Shown here in pieces: positions 1-7,857 of a stretch of DNA of 64,000 nucleotides; the stretch's first letter is position 1, and every line of letters begins with the position of its first letter. Under the pieces are notes generated by a model. It made no database searches. It worked only from the letters and a program-made list of their open reading frames with translations, and was not told the DNA's origin. Source of the stretch: Bacteroidales bacterium (lineage in GTDB: Bacteria > Bacteroidota > Bacteroidia > Bacteroidales > UBA932); contig JAEEHS010000065.1 in assembly GCA_016281015.1 (NCBI GenBank), positions 1 to 64,000 on the forward strand, given 5' to 3'. A program made the position numbers and the translations under genes.

Positions 1-618
1 AGAGGGAAAGGAGTAGTAGAAAAAAAGATGGCCGACTGGATTGACTTTCTGAACGACGATTCAGCCTACCCCGTTGATCCGCTCCTCAAAATGGCAATGG
101 CTCACTATCAGTTTGAAGCCATCCATCCATTCCGGGACGGCAATGGCAGGACAGGCCGAATCCTATGCATTATCTATTTGATCCAAAAGGGGCTTCTGGA
201 CCTACCCATCCTATACCTGAGCGCCTATATCCTCCAGAACAAAGATGCATACTACTACGCCCTTAACAGCGTGACGGGACTCAGGGACTGGAAGGCGTGG
301 ATTCTTTACATGCTCGAAGCCGTTTCACAAACATCGGAATATACTATTGATAAGATAAACCGTATCCGTTCTTTGATGGAAAAGACGGAAAGACTCATCC
401 TGGAGAACAAACTCTCTCTGGCCAGACTCAACCTTTCCAAGCTGTTCGAACAGCCCTACATCCGTCCCAAGAATCTGCTTTCGAATACAATTAAGAGCGT
501 AAATACGGCCAAAAAGTACCTCAGTCAGCTGGAGGGCCTGGGTCTTCTCACAAAAGAGCGAATCGGCAAGGAGTATATCTGGTTCAACACCGAACTGATG
601 GCTATTTTGTCAGATTAA
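1..618 (+). CDS. Fic family protein, 5' end missing
   Basis: The reading frame is open from the first base, so the gene begins before the window; the first internal Met is at 28. Counting from it, residues 33-41 form the Fic motif HPFRDGNGR, with catalytic His33, the anion-binding loop and the closing Arg intact, so the enzyme should be able to transfer AMP or another phosphate-containing group to a target hydroxyl. The last 60 or so residues (about 135-196) look like a winged helix (NTIKSVNTAKKYLSQLEGLG), typical of the stand-alone Fic proteins with a C-terminal DNA-binding domain. Target unknown. The inhibitory helix cannot be judged because the N-terminus is missing. A terminator-like hairpin follows at 704-731. 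Confidence 0.9.
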   Translation, partial: RGKGVVEKKMADWIDFLNDDSAYPVDPLLKMAMAHYQFEAIHPFRDGNGRTGRILCIIYLIQKGLLDLPILYLSAYILQNKDAYYYALNSVTGLRDWKAWILYMLEAVSQTSEYTIDKINRIRSLMEKTERLILENKLSLARLNLSKLFEQPYIRPKNLLSNTIKSVNTAKKYLSQLEGLGLLTKERIGKEYIWFNTELMAILSD

Positions 619-636
619 TGATTAACCTGCAATCCC

Positions 637-709
637 AACAAATACACAGCCCTCAGCTCTTCAAAATTGGTTCGATAATTGTCCCTTCGTCCGCACTTCA
701 CTCAAAGGC
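637..709 (+). repeat. Intergenic repeat, copy A (downstream of fic)
   Basis: About 70 bases after the fic stop codon resemble the segment at 1772-1845 that follows the next gene. Shared blocks include GGTTCGATAATT, a TCCC, a GCACTnC and CTCAAAGGC in the same order and spacing. The function is unknown; it lies outside any ORF I can support. Confidence 0.6.
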
Positions 710-731
710 CGCCTTTTTAGGCGGCTCTTTT
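704..731 (+). terminator. Rho-independent-like terminator after fic
   Basis: GCCGCC (708-713), a six-base loop TTTTTA and GGCGGC (720-725) form a perfect 6-bp GC stem followed by the T-rich tail TCTTTT. It sits 90 bases after the fic stop and before the bro promoter. Confidence 0.7.
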
Positions 732-848
732 CGTCCATAAAACGGGCCAATTTCGTGGATGAGTTAACCCAAATACCTTTTTATCCATGAAAACAAATTG
801 TTTATCAAAACAATCGACATTTCCAAGTGATTACAAGCTTGTAATTGC

Positions 849-879
849 TTGATTATGCAAGTTTCTTCGATTATCTTTG
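849..879 (+). promoter_or_regulatory. Promoter of the Bro-N gene
   Basis: TTG at 849-851, exactly 20 bases, then TATCTTTG at 872-879 match the Bacteroidetes housekeeping promoter (TTG, 19-20 bases, TAnnTTTG). It places transcription start near 886 and so rules out the in-frame start codons at 849 and 855, leaving ATG 897. Confidence 0.8.
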
Positions 880-896
880 TGGAAAACGTTGTCGTT

Positions 897-1760
897 ATGT
901 CCGATATAGAAAAAATTCAGTTGTTTGAGACCAAGAAGATTCGCACAGCCTGGGATGAAGAGAAGCAGGAGTGGTTCTTTTCAATTGTGGATGTTTGCGG
1001 AGTGCTTACCAATCAACCCACTAAAGAAAGGGCTCGGAATTATTGGAAAGTCCTGAAAAGCAGGATGATAAAGGAAGGAAGTGAACTGGTTACAAAATGT
1101 AACCGGTTGAAATTGGTTGCCGAAGATGGGAAGCGACGTGCTACTGATGTCGCAGATATGACATTGATGTTCCGTATTATTGAGTCTATCCCCTCCAAGA
1201 AGGCTGAACCTATCAAGGTTTGGATGGCCCAGGTCGCAGCGGAGCGCATCAACCAGGCAATCGACCCGGAGCGCAGCATTGACCAGGCCACAGCAGATTA
1301 TCGCCGATTGGGATACTCGGAGGCTTGGATAAACCAACGAATCAAAACCATCGAAATCCGCAAAGGACTCACGGATGAGTGGAAACGTGGCGGCGTCACA
1401 AAAGAAGTAGATTTCGCTTTTCTGACCGATTTGATGTCCAAAACCTGGAGCGGAATGACTACACGCGAGTATAAGAGATACAAGGGGCTGACCAAGGAAA
1501 ACCTCCGGGACAATATGACCAATATGGAGCTGCTGCTCAATGCTCTGGCTGAGGAAACCGCCACAGAAATCAGCAAGCAGCGTGATCCGGAAGGGCTTGC
1601 CGAAAATGCCGGCATCGCCAAAGAAGGTGCCGAGGTGGCTAAATCGGCCCGAAAAGAGGTAGAGAAACGGCTTGGTCGGAGTGTAGTTTCACCGGAGAAA
1701 GCCATTGACCATATTCAGTCTCCAGAAGAACTTCCATTTTCAAAACCAGACGAACAATAG
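897..1760 (+). CDS. Bro-N domain protein (phage antirepressor-like)
   Basis: A 287-residue protein. The N-terminal 100 residues have the BRO-N pattern (KKIRTAWDEEKQEWFFSIVD, then YWKVLKSR and LKLVAEDGKRRATDVADM), a DNA-binding domain of phage and viral antirepressors. The middle (GYSEAWINQRIKTIEIRK, ENLRDNMTNMELLLNALAE) matches the longer chromosomal members of this family, whose role is unknown. The start at 897 is chosen because the promoter core ends at 879. It stands alone between two copies of an intergenic repeat, which suggests an acquired cassette. Function as a repressor-type regulator is inference from the family. Confidence 0.8.
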   Translation: MSDIEKIQLFETKKIRTAWDEEKQEWFFSIVDVCGVLTNQPTKERARNYWKVLKSRMIKEGSELVTKCNRLKLVAEDGKRRATDVADMTLMFRIIESIPSKKAEPIKVWMAQVAAERINQAIDPERSIDQATADYRRLGYSEAWINQRIKTIEIRKGLTDEWKRGGVTKEVDFAFLTDLMSKTWSGMTTREYKRYKGLTKENLRDNMTNMELLLNALAEETATEISKQRDPEGLAENAGIAKEGAEVAKSARKEVEKRLGRSVVSPEKAIDHIQSPEELPFSKPDEQ

Positions 1761-1771
1761 AGCTGTAAACC

Positions 1772-1845
1772 AAACAGATACACCTTCATCAAATCCTCAA
1801 AAATGGTTCGATAATTTTCCCATTGCCTGCACTCCGCTCAAAGGC
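1772..1845 (+). repeat. Intergenic repeat, copy B (downstream of bro)
   Basis: Second copy of the element at 637-709, beginning 12 bases after the Bro-N stop codon. GGTTCGATAATT and CTCAAAGGC are identical in both, the rest about three quarters identical by eye. Unlike copy A it is not followed by the GCCGCC hairpin. Confidence 0.6.
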
Positions 1846-1870
1846 ATAGCCGAAATCTCCGGGAAATGCT

Positions 1871-1878
1871 TATCTTTG
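1871..1878 (+). promoter_or_regulatory. Possible -7 box before the 1901 gene
   Basis: TATCTTTG lies 22 bases before the ATG at 1901. No TTG is seen 19-20 bases upstream, so only half of the Bacteroidetes promoter is present. Confidence 0.5.
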
Positions 1879-1900
1879 CTATGGTAGTAAGTTTATATAT

Positions 1901-2293
1901 ATGGAATTCAAAGAAGGACCCGGATGGAAGTGTTGCTATGATCCTCAGAGAGGATTGTACACGGCTCAAACAGGCGGCGGGGTCAACTGCACCTTGTATG
2001 AGATTACGAAGGAAATCTATGACCATATCGACGACCCGGACGTGAAATGGCCTGCAAGACTGCTAGGCGACGGTCGCAAGTTGTTTATGTCCGTAAATGA
2101 CCGCTGCGGCCCTCCTTATACGATTGTCTTTGATTCGGATTACAAAGAATTATGCCCGTGGTCGGATGCCGCTTTTTCGGGGAGGACGTGGTCTGACGAG
2201 ATGACGGATGCCGTAGTGGAAGTGCTTGAGTCAGAGATGGCTAACCGCGAACAGCGAAGACGGAAACGGAAGCAGCGTGAGGAAGGGAAATAA
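1901..2293 (+). CDS. Hypothetical protein, 130 aa
   Basis: I do not recognise this family. The protein is soluble, without signal peptide or membrane segment, with several Cys and aromatic residues in the first half (WKCCYDP, VNCTLYEI) and a basic C-terminal tail (NREQRRRKRKQREEGK) that could bind nucleic acid. A -7 box at 1871-1878 supports transcription on its own. It converges with the nitroreductase gene, the stop codons being ten bases apart. Codon use resembles the neighbours. That it is a real gene is likely, its function unknown. Confidence 0.65.
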   Translation: MEFKEGPGWKCCYDPQRGLYTAQTGGGVNCTLYEITKEIYDHIDDPDVKWPARLLGDGRKLFMSVNDRCGPPYTIVFDSDYKELCPWSDAAFSGRTWSDEMTDAVVEVLESEMANREQRRRKRKQREEGK

Positions 2294-2303
2294 GGGAGCC
2301 GGG

Positions 2304-2939
2304 TCAGATCAGTAGGCTTTCCGCTTGTAATTTAGGAACATAGTGGTTGCCGTCCTTGCGATAGTAAGAGAGGCTTTCGTCTGGACTGGAAACTGGCAGG
2401 AGGAAGATTCGCTCCGCGGGTTTTCCGATGGCTATGACTGCGAGCGGCGGCAGCGGAAGTTCCAGCGCCTCCTGCAGCGCCTCTTTCCTGAAATTGAGGA
2501 TGAAGACACCGCCAAGGCCGCTTTCCACGGCCTTCAGGAGGATGCTCTGAGCCGCAAAACCCAGGTCTATGTCCACCACTTTATCCTCCGCGACGGCGCT
2601 GCAGACAATGATAAAGGCGCGGGGCTCCGTTCCGGCTTTGGGCAGATGCTCCTCCTCAAGCGCAGCGCCCAGGCTTATGTGGGGCCATACCAGAGGGGCC
2701 TTCTCTGCAGTGACGAGGCGGAAGCGCAGGGGTTGTCGGTTCATCCCGGAAGCCGTCAGCGGGATAACGGAAAGGAGTGACATCAGTTCCGCCTCGGTGA
2801 CCTCTCGCGAGGGGTCGAAGCCACGGTAACTGCGATTGCGGTGAAGCAGCGTATCCAGGGAGGGATTGCTGCGATGGATTACTTTCTTTTTATAATGGGC
2901 AAGTTCTTCCTGCCGCTTTTCCAAGTAATTGTCTGCCAT
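2304..2939 (-). CDS. Nitroreductase family protein
   Basis: A 211-residue FMN-dependent nitroreductase-like protein. Visible family features are the N-terminal RNRSYRGFDPSREVTEAEL segment (FMN phosphate contact by the RRSxR-type stretch), SGMNRQPLRFRLVTA, and the C-terminal glycine-rich LGGVFILNFRKEAL followed by PLAVIAIGKP. The frame is open far upstream, but the start is placed at ATG 2939 because the extra N-terminal residues are low-complexity sequence lying over the 3' end of the next gene. Physiological substrate unknown; such enzymes reduce nitro groups, quinones or flavins. A weak TAACTTCG element lies just upstream. Confidence 0.85.
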   Translation of the reverse strand: MADNYLEKRQEELAHYKKKVIHRSNPSLDTLLHRNRSYRGFDPSREVTEAELMSLLSVIPLTASGMNRQPLRFRLVTAEKAPLVWPHISLGAALEEEHLPKAGTEPRAFIIVCSAVAEDKVVDIDLGFAAQSILLKAVESGLGGVFILNFRKEALQEALELPLPPLAVIAIGKPAERIFLLPVSSPDESLSYYRKDGNHYVPKLQAESLLI

Positions 2940-3009
2940 TGCAAGTGCGAAGTTACGCAATTTTTGCCGCGCCAAAACCGTATAAGCGGCTGACGCAAGT
3001 AACTCGTAG

Positions 3010-4032
3010 TCAGTCCAGTTCCACGACCTTATAGCTGGTGGAGCCCAGGCCGTTTTCTTCGGCGCGGTAGAGGATGCGGATGCCGTGGCGGTTTTGGATG
3101 CGCTCGATGAGTGCCTTGGTGTCGTTGTCCTTGTCGGCAGGGATGGCAAAGACCTTGTCTATGCAGAATTTGTCCAGGGCGACGGGGTCCAGCGAGGCGG
3201 CGATGCCGATGTCCTTGATGGTGGGGGCGTGCGGGTTGCCGTCGCAGTCGCAATCGATTGAGAGATTGTTCATTACGTCGATATAGACCACTTTTCCTTT
3301 GAAGTAGTCGTGGACAGCGTGCGCCGCGGCGGCCATAGACTCGATGAAGGGGGTGTTCTTTTCGGGGGAGAGGAACCATCCTGCCGGCGCGTGGAGGTCG
3401 CCGTTCGCTTCGGCCTGCTCGTGCGTTCCGGCCGAATGGATATTGACCTTGCCGTTGGAGGAGGCCACGCCGATGGAGGCATTTTTCAGCACTCCGCCGA
3501 AGCCGCCCATCGCGTGTCCTTTGAAATGGGCCAGATTGATCATACAGTCATAGTTCTGGATATGGGAGCCGACGATGTCGTACTGGATCCATTTTGTATC
3601 CTTGACGGGGATTTTTATCTCGCCTTCTTCGTCCATTATGTCCACGGTGGCGACTTCGTTGTAGCCGCGCTGGGCAATTTCAGCACGGTGCGAGGCGGTG
3701 TTCGAGCGGCTGCCGCCATAGGCCGTGTTGCATTCCACGAGGGTCCCGCCCACTTTTTTCACCAGGGGCGCGATAAGTTCCGGCGAGAGATTGTTGGACT
3801 TGGCCGATTCTCCCGTGGAAATCTTCACGGCAATGCGTCCCTCCTGTTTGACACCGAGGGCCTCATAGACCTTGACAAGGCTTTCCGGGCTGATTTCTTT
3901 GGTGAAATAGACTATGGACGAGGCGTCGTCGGATTCGGTCGAAACGACCTTGCTGTTTTTCGACGGGCTGCTGCAGGCGAGCGCCAGGGCGGCAAGAAGT
4001 ATTGCGGGAATTGTGCGAGAGTATGTTTTCAT
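3010..4032 (-). CDS. DUF362 domain lipoprotein
   Basis: A 340-residue protein with a lipoprotein signal peptide (MKTYSRTIPAILLAALALAC, lipobox LALAC). The body is a DUF362 domain: VKISTGE, GGTLVECNTAYGGSR, NLAHFKGHAMGGFGGVLKN and DIGIAASLDPVALDKFCID. DUF362 proteins are often near ferredoxin-type iron-sulfur proteins, but no 4Fe-4S motif is seen here, so this is the short secreted form of unknown activity. The start at 4032 is preferred over an upstream in-frame codon because it gives a clean signal peptide and follows the TAGATTTG box at 4038-4045. Divergent from the 4071 gene. Confidence 0.85.
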   Translation of the reverse strand: MKTYSRTIPAILLAALALACSSPSKNSKVVSTESDDASSIVYFTKEISPESLVKVYEALGVKQEGRIAVKISTGESAKSNNLSPELIAPLVKKVGGTLVECNTAYGGSRSNTASHRAEIAQRGYNEVATVDIMDEEGEIKIPVKDTKWIQYDIVGSHIQNYDCMINLAHFKGHAMGGFGGVLKNASIGVASSNGKVNIHSAGTHEQAEANGDLHAPAGWFLSPEKNTPFIESMAAAAHAVHDYFKGKVVYIDVMNNLSIDCDCDGNPHAPTIKDIGIAASLDPVALDKFCIDKVFAIPADKDNDTKALIERIQNRHGIRILYRAEENGLGSTSYKVVELD

Positions 4033-4037
4033 AAGTG

Positions 4038-4066
4038 CAAATCTAATGATTTTTTTAATACCTTTG
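4038..4066. promoter_or_regulatory. Divergent -7 boxes between the DUF362 gene and the 4071 gene
   Basis: On the minus strand TAGATTTG (plus-strand CAAATCTA, 4038-4045) precedes the DUF362 start by five bases. On the plus strand TACCTTTG (4059-4066) precedes ATG 4071 by four bases. Neither has a clear TTG at the right distance. Both would give very short or no leaders. Confidence 0.5.
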
Positions 4067-4070
4067 TCAT

Positions 4071-4580
4071 ATGAGAAGTTTTGCAATTGTTTTTCTGCTG
4101 CTTGTCACGGCGTGGACGGCGGCGGCCCAGAAGGTGGGCGGTAATGACGACACCCTGGTCCTGAAAAACGGGACTCTGGTCCTTAATGGAGTCAAATTGA
4201 AGACGAGTGAGTCCATAATCGCGGTCCTCGGCGAGGAAGTTTACCGGGAAAGATGGAAACCGGCGGTGTCGATGAGGTCGGCCGGCATTCCCCTGATGGC
4301 CGTGGGCTCGGGGCTGCTGGCTTGGGGGATGTATGGATACATTACTGCCTTGACTTCCGAGTGGCCGCAGGCTGAACTGGAACCGGAGAAGTGGGAGAAG
4401 ATGAATACAGCGTACAACCTTACAAAGATAATGTCTGGGGCCGGAGTGTTGTGCCTGGGTGCCGGCATCCCCTTGTTCTGCATCGGCAATGGCCATATGA
4501 AGAGCATCCGGGACAATTACAACCAAGGCCTCGCTGTTTCTTTGGCCCCCGCCGGCCTGGGGCTGTGCTACAGGTTCTGA
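4071..4580 (+). CDS. Secreted or membrane hypothetical protein, 169 aa
   Basis: Not a family I recognise by name. It has a signal peptide (MRSFAIVFLLLVTAWTAAAQ, likely cut after AAA), a stretch TLVLKNGTLVLNGVKLKTSESI, and two hydrophobic segments at about residues 70-92 (AGIPLMAVGSGLLAWGMYGY) and 120-140 (IMSGAGVLCLGAGIPLFCIG). Its C-terminal LAVSLAPAGLGLCYRF ends in aromatic-Arg-Phe like an outer-membrane beta strand. This layout (signal peptide, two glycine-rich hairpin helices, last residue Phe) is common in small Bacteroidetes envelope proteins. Followed 33 bases later by the 4614 gene, probably in the same transcript. Confidence 0.7.
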   Translation: MRSFAIVFLLLVTAWTAAAQKVGGNDDTLVLKNGTLVLNGVKLKTSESIIAVLGEEVYRERWKPAVSMRSAGIPLMAVGSGLLAWGMYGYITALTSEWPQAELEPEKWEKMNTAYNLTKIMSGAGVLCLGAGIPLFCIGNGHMKSIRDNYNQGLAVSLAPAGLGLCYRF

Positions 4581-4613
4581 GGATTGAAGTTTGTGTTCTG
4601 AGTTTATATTGAT

Positions 4614-5474
4614 ATGGAGAAACTATTATTCGTTTTTATGGCCATTTTGGCTCTTGCCGCCTGCAGGAAGCCGCAGGATTCAGATGGCCCCTCGGCGGTT
4701 GACCTTTCTCCCGTCGCCAAGCAGTGGTATTATGTTCCGGAAGACCCCGAGTCTTCTCCGGAATACATCGATTTCTCGCTAAAGGGCGGGAAGATGACTT
4801 ATGTCTCGAATAGCTGGGTTGATTATCCCGAAGCTACCTACCTGGTACATAGCGCTAATGTCGCTCCATATACTGGACGCAAGATTAACGGCGAATATCA
4901 TCTTGAGGTGAAAGAATCCTGGGGCACAGTGAATTATGTCTTTTCCGAAGTTACGGACAAAAGCGCTAAAATCAGGATCAAGTCTGAGGATTATCCGGAA
5001 TACGGCGGCAGTCTCACTATTCCTGAGAAGCCGGTTAAAGTCGCCGAATCCCCGCTTTTTTACATTGGTTTCGAAAAGGGTTTCCGGACCCAAGGCCTGT
5101 CGGCACCGCCGAGTTCCCTGGATGCCTTCACGAAACTCTCGGAAAAAGGATCTTTGCAAGTTTTTTTCCTGAATGCCGAAGGAAAGCCTGAGGATTATGA
5201 AGGCAAGAACGTCTCCGGCAAAATCGTGTCCGTCACGCATCCCTACTACCTGGACGGTCCCATAGACTACAGCATTTCGCAGAAAGTCGCGACCGCCGCC
5301 GCAAAGGGCGCCATCGCCATAGTCATCAATGTCAAAACGTCCTATCCTCTGTCCCTGGAAGAATACAGTGAATTCCCTGTCGGAAAGGAAGAAATCCCGA
5401 TAGCCGTCTGGCACTACACCGGAGTCGGACTCTCCGCTCCCGTCGATGGCGGAAGTTATCAGTTGAGTTTGTAG
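4614..5474 (+). CDS. Lipoprotein with protease-associated (PA)-like domain
   Basis: A 286-residue lipoprotein (MEKLLFVFMAILALAACRK, lipobox LAAC). The first 150 residues show no family I can name. Residues about 195-285 resemble a PA domain: SGKIVSVTHPYY, QKVATAAAKGAIAIVINVKT and EEIPIAVWHYTGVGL correspond to the usual strand, KxxxAxxAGA helix and IPVxxI strand. PA domains bind peptides or cover active sites, but no peptidase domain is present here. Role unknown, probably surface exposed or periplasmic. Converges with the ATPase gene. Confidence 0.7.
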   Translation: MEKLLFVFMAILALAACRKPQDSDGPSAVDLSPVAKQWYYVPEDPESSPEYIDFSLKGGKMTYVSNSWVDYPEATYLVHSANVAPYTGRKINGEYHLEVKESWGTVNYVFSEVTDKSAKIRIKSEDYPEYGGSLTIPEKPVKVAESPLFYIGFEKGFRTQGLSAPPSSLDAFTKLSEKGSLQVFFLNAEGKPEDYEGKNVSGKIVSVTHPYYLDGPIDYSISQKVATAAAKGAIAIVINVKTSYPLSLEEYSEFPVGKEEIPIAVWHYTGVGLSAPVDGGSYQLSL

Positions 5475-5489
5475 GGACCCGGAATCGTG

Positions 5490-5527
5490 CCCGCGCGGGT
5501 GAATAGCACTAGCGGGGATGTCTAGTG
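5490..5527. terminator. Hairpins between convergent genes
   Basis: Two inverted repeats fill the space between the converging 4614 and 5539 genes: CCCGCGCGGG (5490-5499) and CACTAG (5507-5512) with CTAGTG (5522-5527). No T run follows, so termination is a guess. Confidence 0.35.
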
Positions 5528-5538
5528 GAGGACGTGGA

Positions 5539-6981
5539 TTACTTTTGGAAAAGGTCTTCCATTGTTACGACTTTGTCGAAGCGTGAGGCATACTCGTTTC
5601 TCTTTAGGCCATACGTCGTGACCAGCACCGACATTACTGTCTTCTTATTCCCGATGATTTCTTGTACTTTATTCATTCGCTCCATAAGTGTCTGGTTATA
5701 GGCCTTTTGCACTTCAAACAATCCAAGCGAAAATTTCATTTCGCACAGGCATATGAAGCGGTCGTCGCGGTTTATGATCAAGTCTATCCTTGGTCCTTCA
5801 TTTTTCTTTTCAGAAGCAATGTTCCAAGGAGATTCCCGGGTAATGACTCCGTCTATTCCCAAAGCCCGCTTTATCTGTCTTACGTGGTTCCAGCACAAAT
5901 CTTCGAAAGCCAGCCCCATCCAGGATATGATAGAAGGGGCTTTTTCATTCGTTTGCCAGTAAGATGGATTATCTGTATTCCCCTTGACGTGCTTGAGATA
6001 GAACAAACAAAAAGGGTCGATCAGTTTATACTTTGCAACAGAGTCTCCAAAAGAAGTATACTGCCTGATAAGTTTGCTTTTCTCAAGTGCTGAAAGGTTC
6101 CCGGAAAGGGTACCGCCAGACGAAAAGCCGTATTTTGTTGTCAACTCTTCGCGAGTCAGGCCAATCCTTTTGCCAGCAAGGGCAACGACAATTCGTTTGA
6201 GTTCTTCCGGATTTGCAAACTGAGAGGTAAACAGCCTGTCGAACTCGTCTTTAAGGGGTGCATTCTCTTCATATAGGATGGCGTCTATATTTTGTGCGAG
6301 AGAAAGACCCTTTTGGAACTGATCCAGGTAAAAGGGAATACCGCCGAATGCAATGTATGCCCTGCAGATATCGTATTCGTCAAGGCTTATGCCGTCGGCC
6401 GTAAAGAATTCCTTACACTCATATAAGGTAAAGGGGGAAAGATAAAGCGGCATAGTCACCCTTCCATACAGCCCGCCTTTATTGTTGATCAGTTTGTCCA
6501 GAATCCACGAGGTCGCGCTTCCGCACACGATCAACTTGCAGTTCTTCCGTGCAAGGCACCAGTCGTTGCAAAAGTGCTCAAAAGCCGTAAGGAAGTTGGA
6601 TTTCGAGCTGTCCATCCAAGGGAGTTCATCAATGAATATCACCATACGTTTCCCGTCATCCTTTTTCTCAAGAAGACGCTCCAGCATATGAAATGCCTCC
6701 TGCCAGCTTTCCGGCACACTCTCTCCGCTATCAAGCCCGTAGGAACGCATAGAGTAAAAGAACTCTTGAAGCTGGAGCTTCATCAGATTCTTTTTTCTCT
6801 TTTGAGTCTCATCCTCCACAGGAGATACCGCTGTGTGCTTAAAGGCGAACTTGCCCTCAAAGAACTCGTTGACTAGAAAAGTTTTACCCACTCTCCTTCT
6901 GCCATAGACGGCAACAATTTGCGCTCTGTCTTTATCCATAGCAGCCTGCAGCTTCTCAAATTCGGTTTTACGGCCAATCAT
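5539..6981 (-). CDS. AAA ATPase with DUF234/nuclease-like C-terminus
   Basis: A 480-residue protein of the archaeal-type ATPase family common in Bacteroidetes. Walker A is GRRRVGKT at residues 27-34, Walker B is VIFIDELPWMD near residue 114. The region EELTTKYGFSSGGTLSGNLSALEKSKLI is a winged helix and LIDPFCLFYLKHV starts the DUF234 part. The C-terminal GPRIDLIINRDDRFICLCEMKFS has the D...ExK spacing of PD-(D/E)xK nucleases, as often in this family. Function is unknown; suggested roles include mobile-element or defence work. It has its own promoter (7007-7037), divergent from the DUF3990 pair. Confidence 0.85.
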   Translation of the reverse strand: MIGRKTEFEKLQAAMDKDRAQIVAVYGRRRVGKTFLVNEFFEGKFAFKHTAVSPVEDETQKRKKNLMKLQLQEFFYSMRSYGLDSGESVPESWQEAFHMLERLLEKKDDGKRMVIFIDELPWMDSSKSNFLTAFEHFCNDWCLARKNCKLIVCGSATSWILDKLINNKGGLYGRVTMPLYLSPFTLYECKEFFTADGISLDEYDICRAYIAFGGIPFYLDQFQKGLSLAQNIDAILYEENAPLKDEFDRLFTSQFANPEELKRIVVALAGKRIGLTREELTTKYGFSSGGTLSGNLSALEKSKLIRQYTSFGDSVAKYKLIDPFCLFYLKHVKGNTDNPSYWQTNEKAPSIISWMGLAFEDLCWNHVRQIKRALGIDGVITRESPWNIASEKKNEGPRIDLIINRDDRFICLCEMKFSLGLFEVQKAYNQTLMERMNKVQEIIGNKKTVMSVLVTTYGLKRNEYASRFDKVVTMEDLFQK

Positions 6982-7006
6982 AGCAGTTAGTGTTTATTTT
7001 CAGCCA

Positions 7007-7037
7007 CAAAGATAGTAAAAAGACCTTCTTTGGCCAA
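7007..7037 (-). promoter_or_regulatory. Promoter of the AAA ATPase gene
   Basis: On the minus strand TTG (plus CAA, 7035-7037), 20 bases, TATCTTTG (plus CAAAGATA, 7007-7014). The ATG at 6981 lies 25 bases on. The -33 element lies inside the palindrome TTTGGCCAAA (7030-7039). Confidence 0.8.
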
Positions 7038-7110
7038 ATATAAATTTATAATCAGCCAATTTGCCCTGTTTTTAGGGTTGTTTGGCTGATTACTCTCCGT
7101 TTTCTTGGCC
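7030..7110. promoter_or_regulatory. Cluster of TTGGC half-sites, possible operator
   Basis: The divergent promoter region holds TTTGGCCAAA (7030-7039), an 11-bp perfect inverted repeat TAATCAGCCAA (7049-7059) with TTGGCTGATTA (7082-7092), and TTGGCC (7105-7110). All contain the half-site TTGGC or its complement. The layout fits binding by a dimeric repressor such as the HTH protein encoded at 7841. Confidence 0.5.
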
Positions 7111-7127
7111 AGATAAATACACTTTTG

Positions 7128-7158
7128 TTGTGCGAATAAAAAAACTTTGCTATCTTTG
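7128..7158 (+). promoter_or_regulatory. Promoter of the DUF3990/HTH pair
   Basis: TTG at 7128-7130, 20 bases, TATCTTTG at 7151-7158. It supports ATG 7186 as start, rather than the in-frame GTG at 7174. Confidence 0.8.
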
Positions 7159-7185
7159 TGGTAACACTACAGTGTGACTTGCATT

Positions 7186-7857
7186 ATGATAGAATTGTTT
7201 CACGGTTCTCATAAGATAATCAGGCTCCCGAAATTCGGGGCAGGAAACCCGAAGAATGATTATGGCCTCGGACTGTATTGCACGGCGGATATTGACCTTG
7301 CAAAAGAATGGGCGTGCTCAGAAGAGGACAATGGTTTTGCCAACAGGTACCAGATTGAAACAGACGGCCTTTCACACCTGCACCTTAACGAGGGCGGATA
7401 CAATATCCTGAATTGGCTCGCCATCCTGCTTGAAAACAGGACTTTTGACCTGTCGTTGCCGACAGCCACGCGGGCAAAAAAGTACATCCTTGACAATTTC
7501 TTGCCCGACTATCGGAAATACGACATCATCACTGGTTACAGGGCAGATGATTCCTACTTCTCATTCACCCGGGCTTTTCTTTCCAACGGAATAACGCTCG
7601 AACAGCTCAGGAGGGCAATGTCCCTTGGAAAACTCGGAGAGCAGACTGTCATCAAGAGCCCGGCGGCTTTTGAGCGTCTGGCATTTGTCGAAGCCATCCC
7701 TGCGGATGCCTCCGTTTATCATCCCCTGTGGGTGCAGAGAGACAGGAATGCCCGCTCGGCATTCCAGCAGATGCTTCAGGAAGACCTCGGCCCGAATGCT
7801 ATATATGTTTCGGATATAATCAAAGAAGGATGGAAAGAAAATGATCCGCGCTTATGA
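7186..7857 (+). CDS. DUF3990 protein, ADP-ribosyltransferase-like, putative toxin
   Basis: A 223-residue protein. The N-terminus IELFHGSHKIIRLPKF, then DYGLGLYCTADIDLAKEWA, matches DUF3990, a family placed with ADP-ribosyltransferases; the two segments correspond to the NAD-binding strand and the glycine-tyrosine strand of that fold. The middle carries DIITGYRADDSYFSFTRAFL, also typical of the family. Substrate unknown. Its stop overlaps the start of the next gene by 17 bases, and that gene encodes a helix-turn-helix protein, so the pair resembles a toxin-antitoxin operon. Toxin activity is inference. Confidence 0.8.
   Translation: MIELFHGSHKIIRLPKFGAGNPKNDYGLGLYCTADIDLAKEWACSEEDNGFANRYQIETDGLSHLHLNEGGYNILNWLAILLENRTFDLSLPTATRAKKYILDNFLPDYRKYDIITGYRADDSYFSFTRAFLSNGITLEQLRRAMSLGKLGEQTVIKSPAAFERLAFVEAIPADASVYHPLWVQRDRNARSAFQQMLQEDLGPNAIYVSDIIKEGWKENDPRL

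Noticed and set aside
849..896. Upstream start codons (TTG 849, ATG 855) for the Bro-N gene
   Set aside because: They lie inside or before the promoter core (TTG 849-851, TATCTTTG 872-879) and so would not be in the transcript.
2940..3149. An N-terminal extension of the nitroreductase
   Set aside because: Ser/Thr-rich low-complexity sequence that overlaps the 3' end of the DUF362 gene; the family N-terminus fits ATG 2939.
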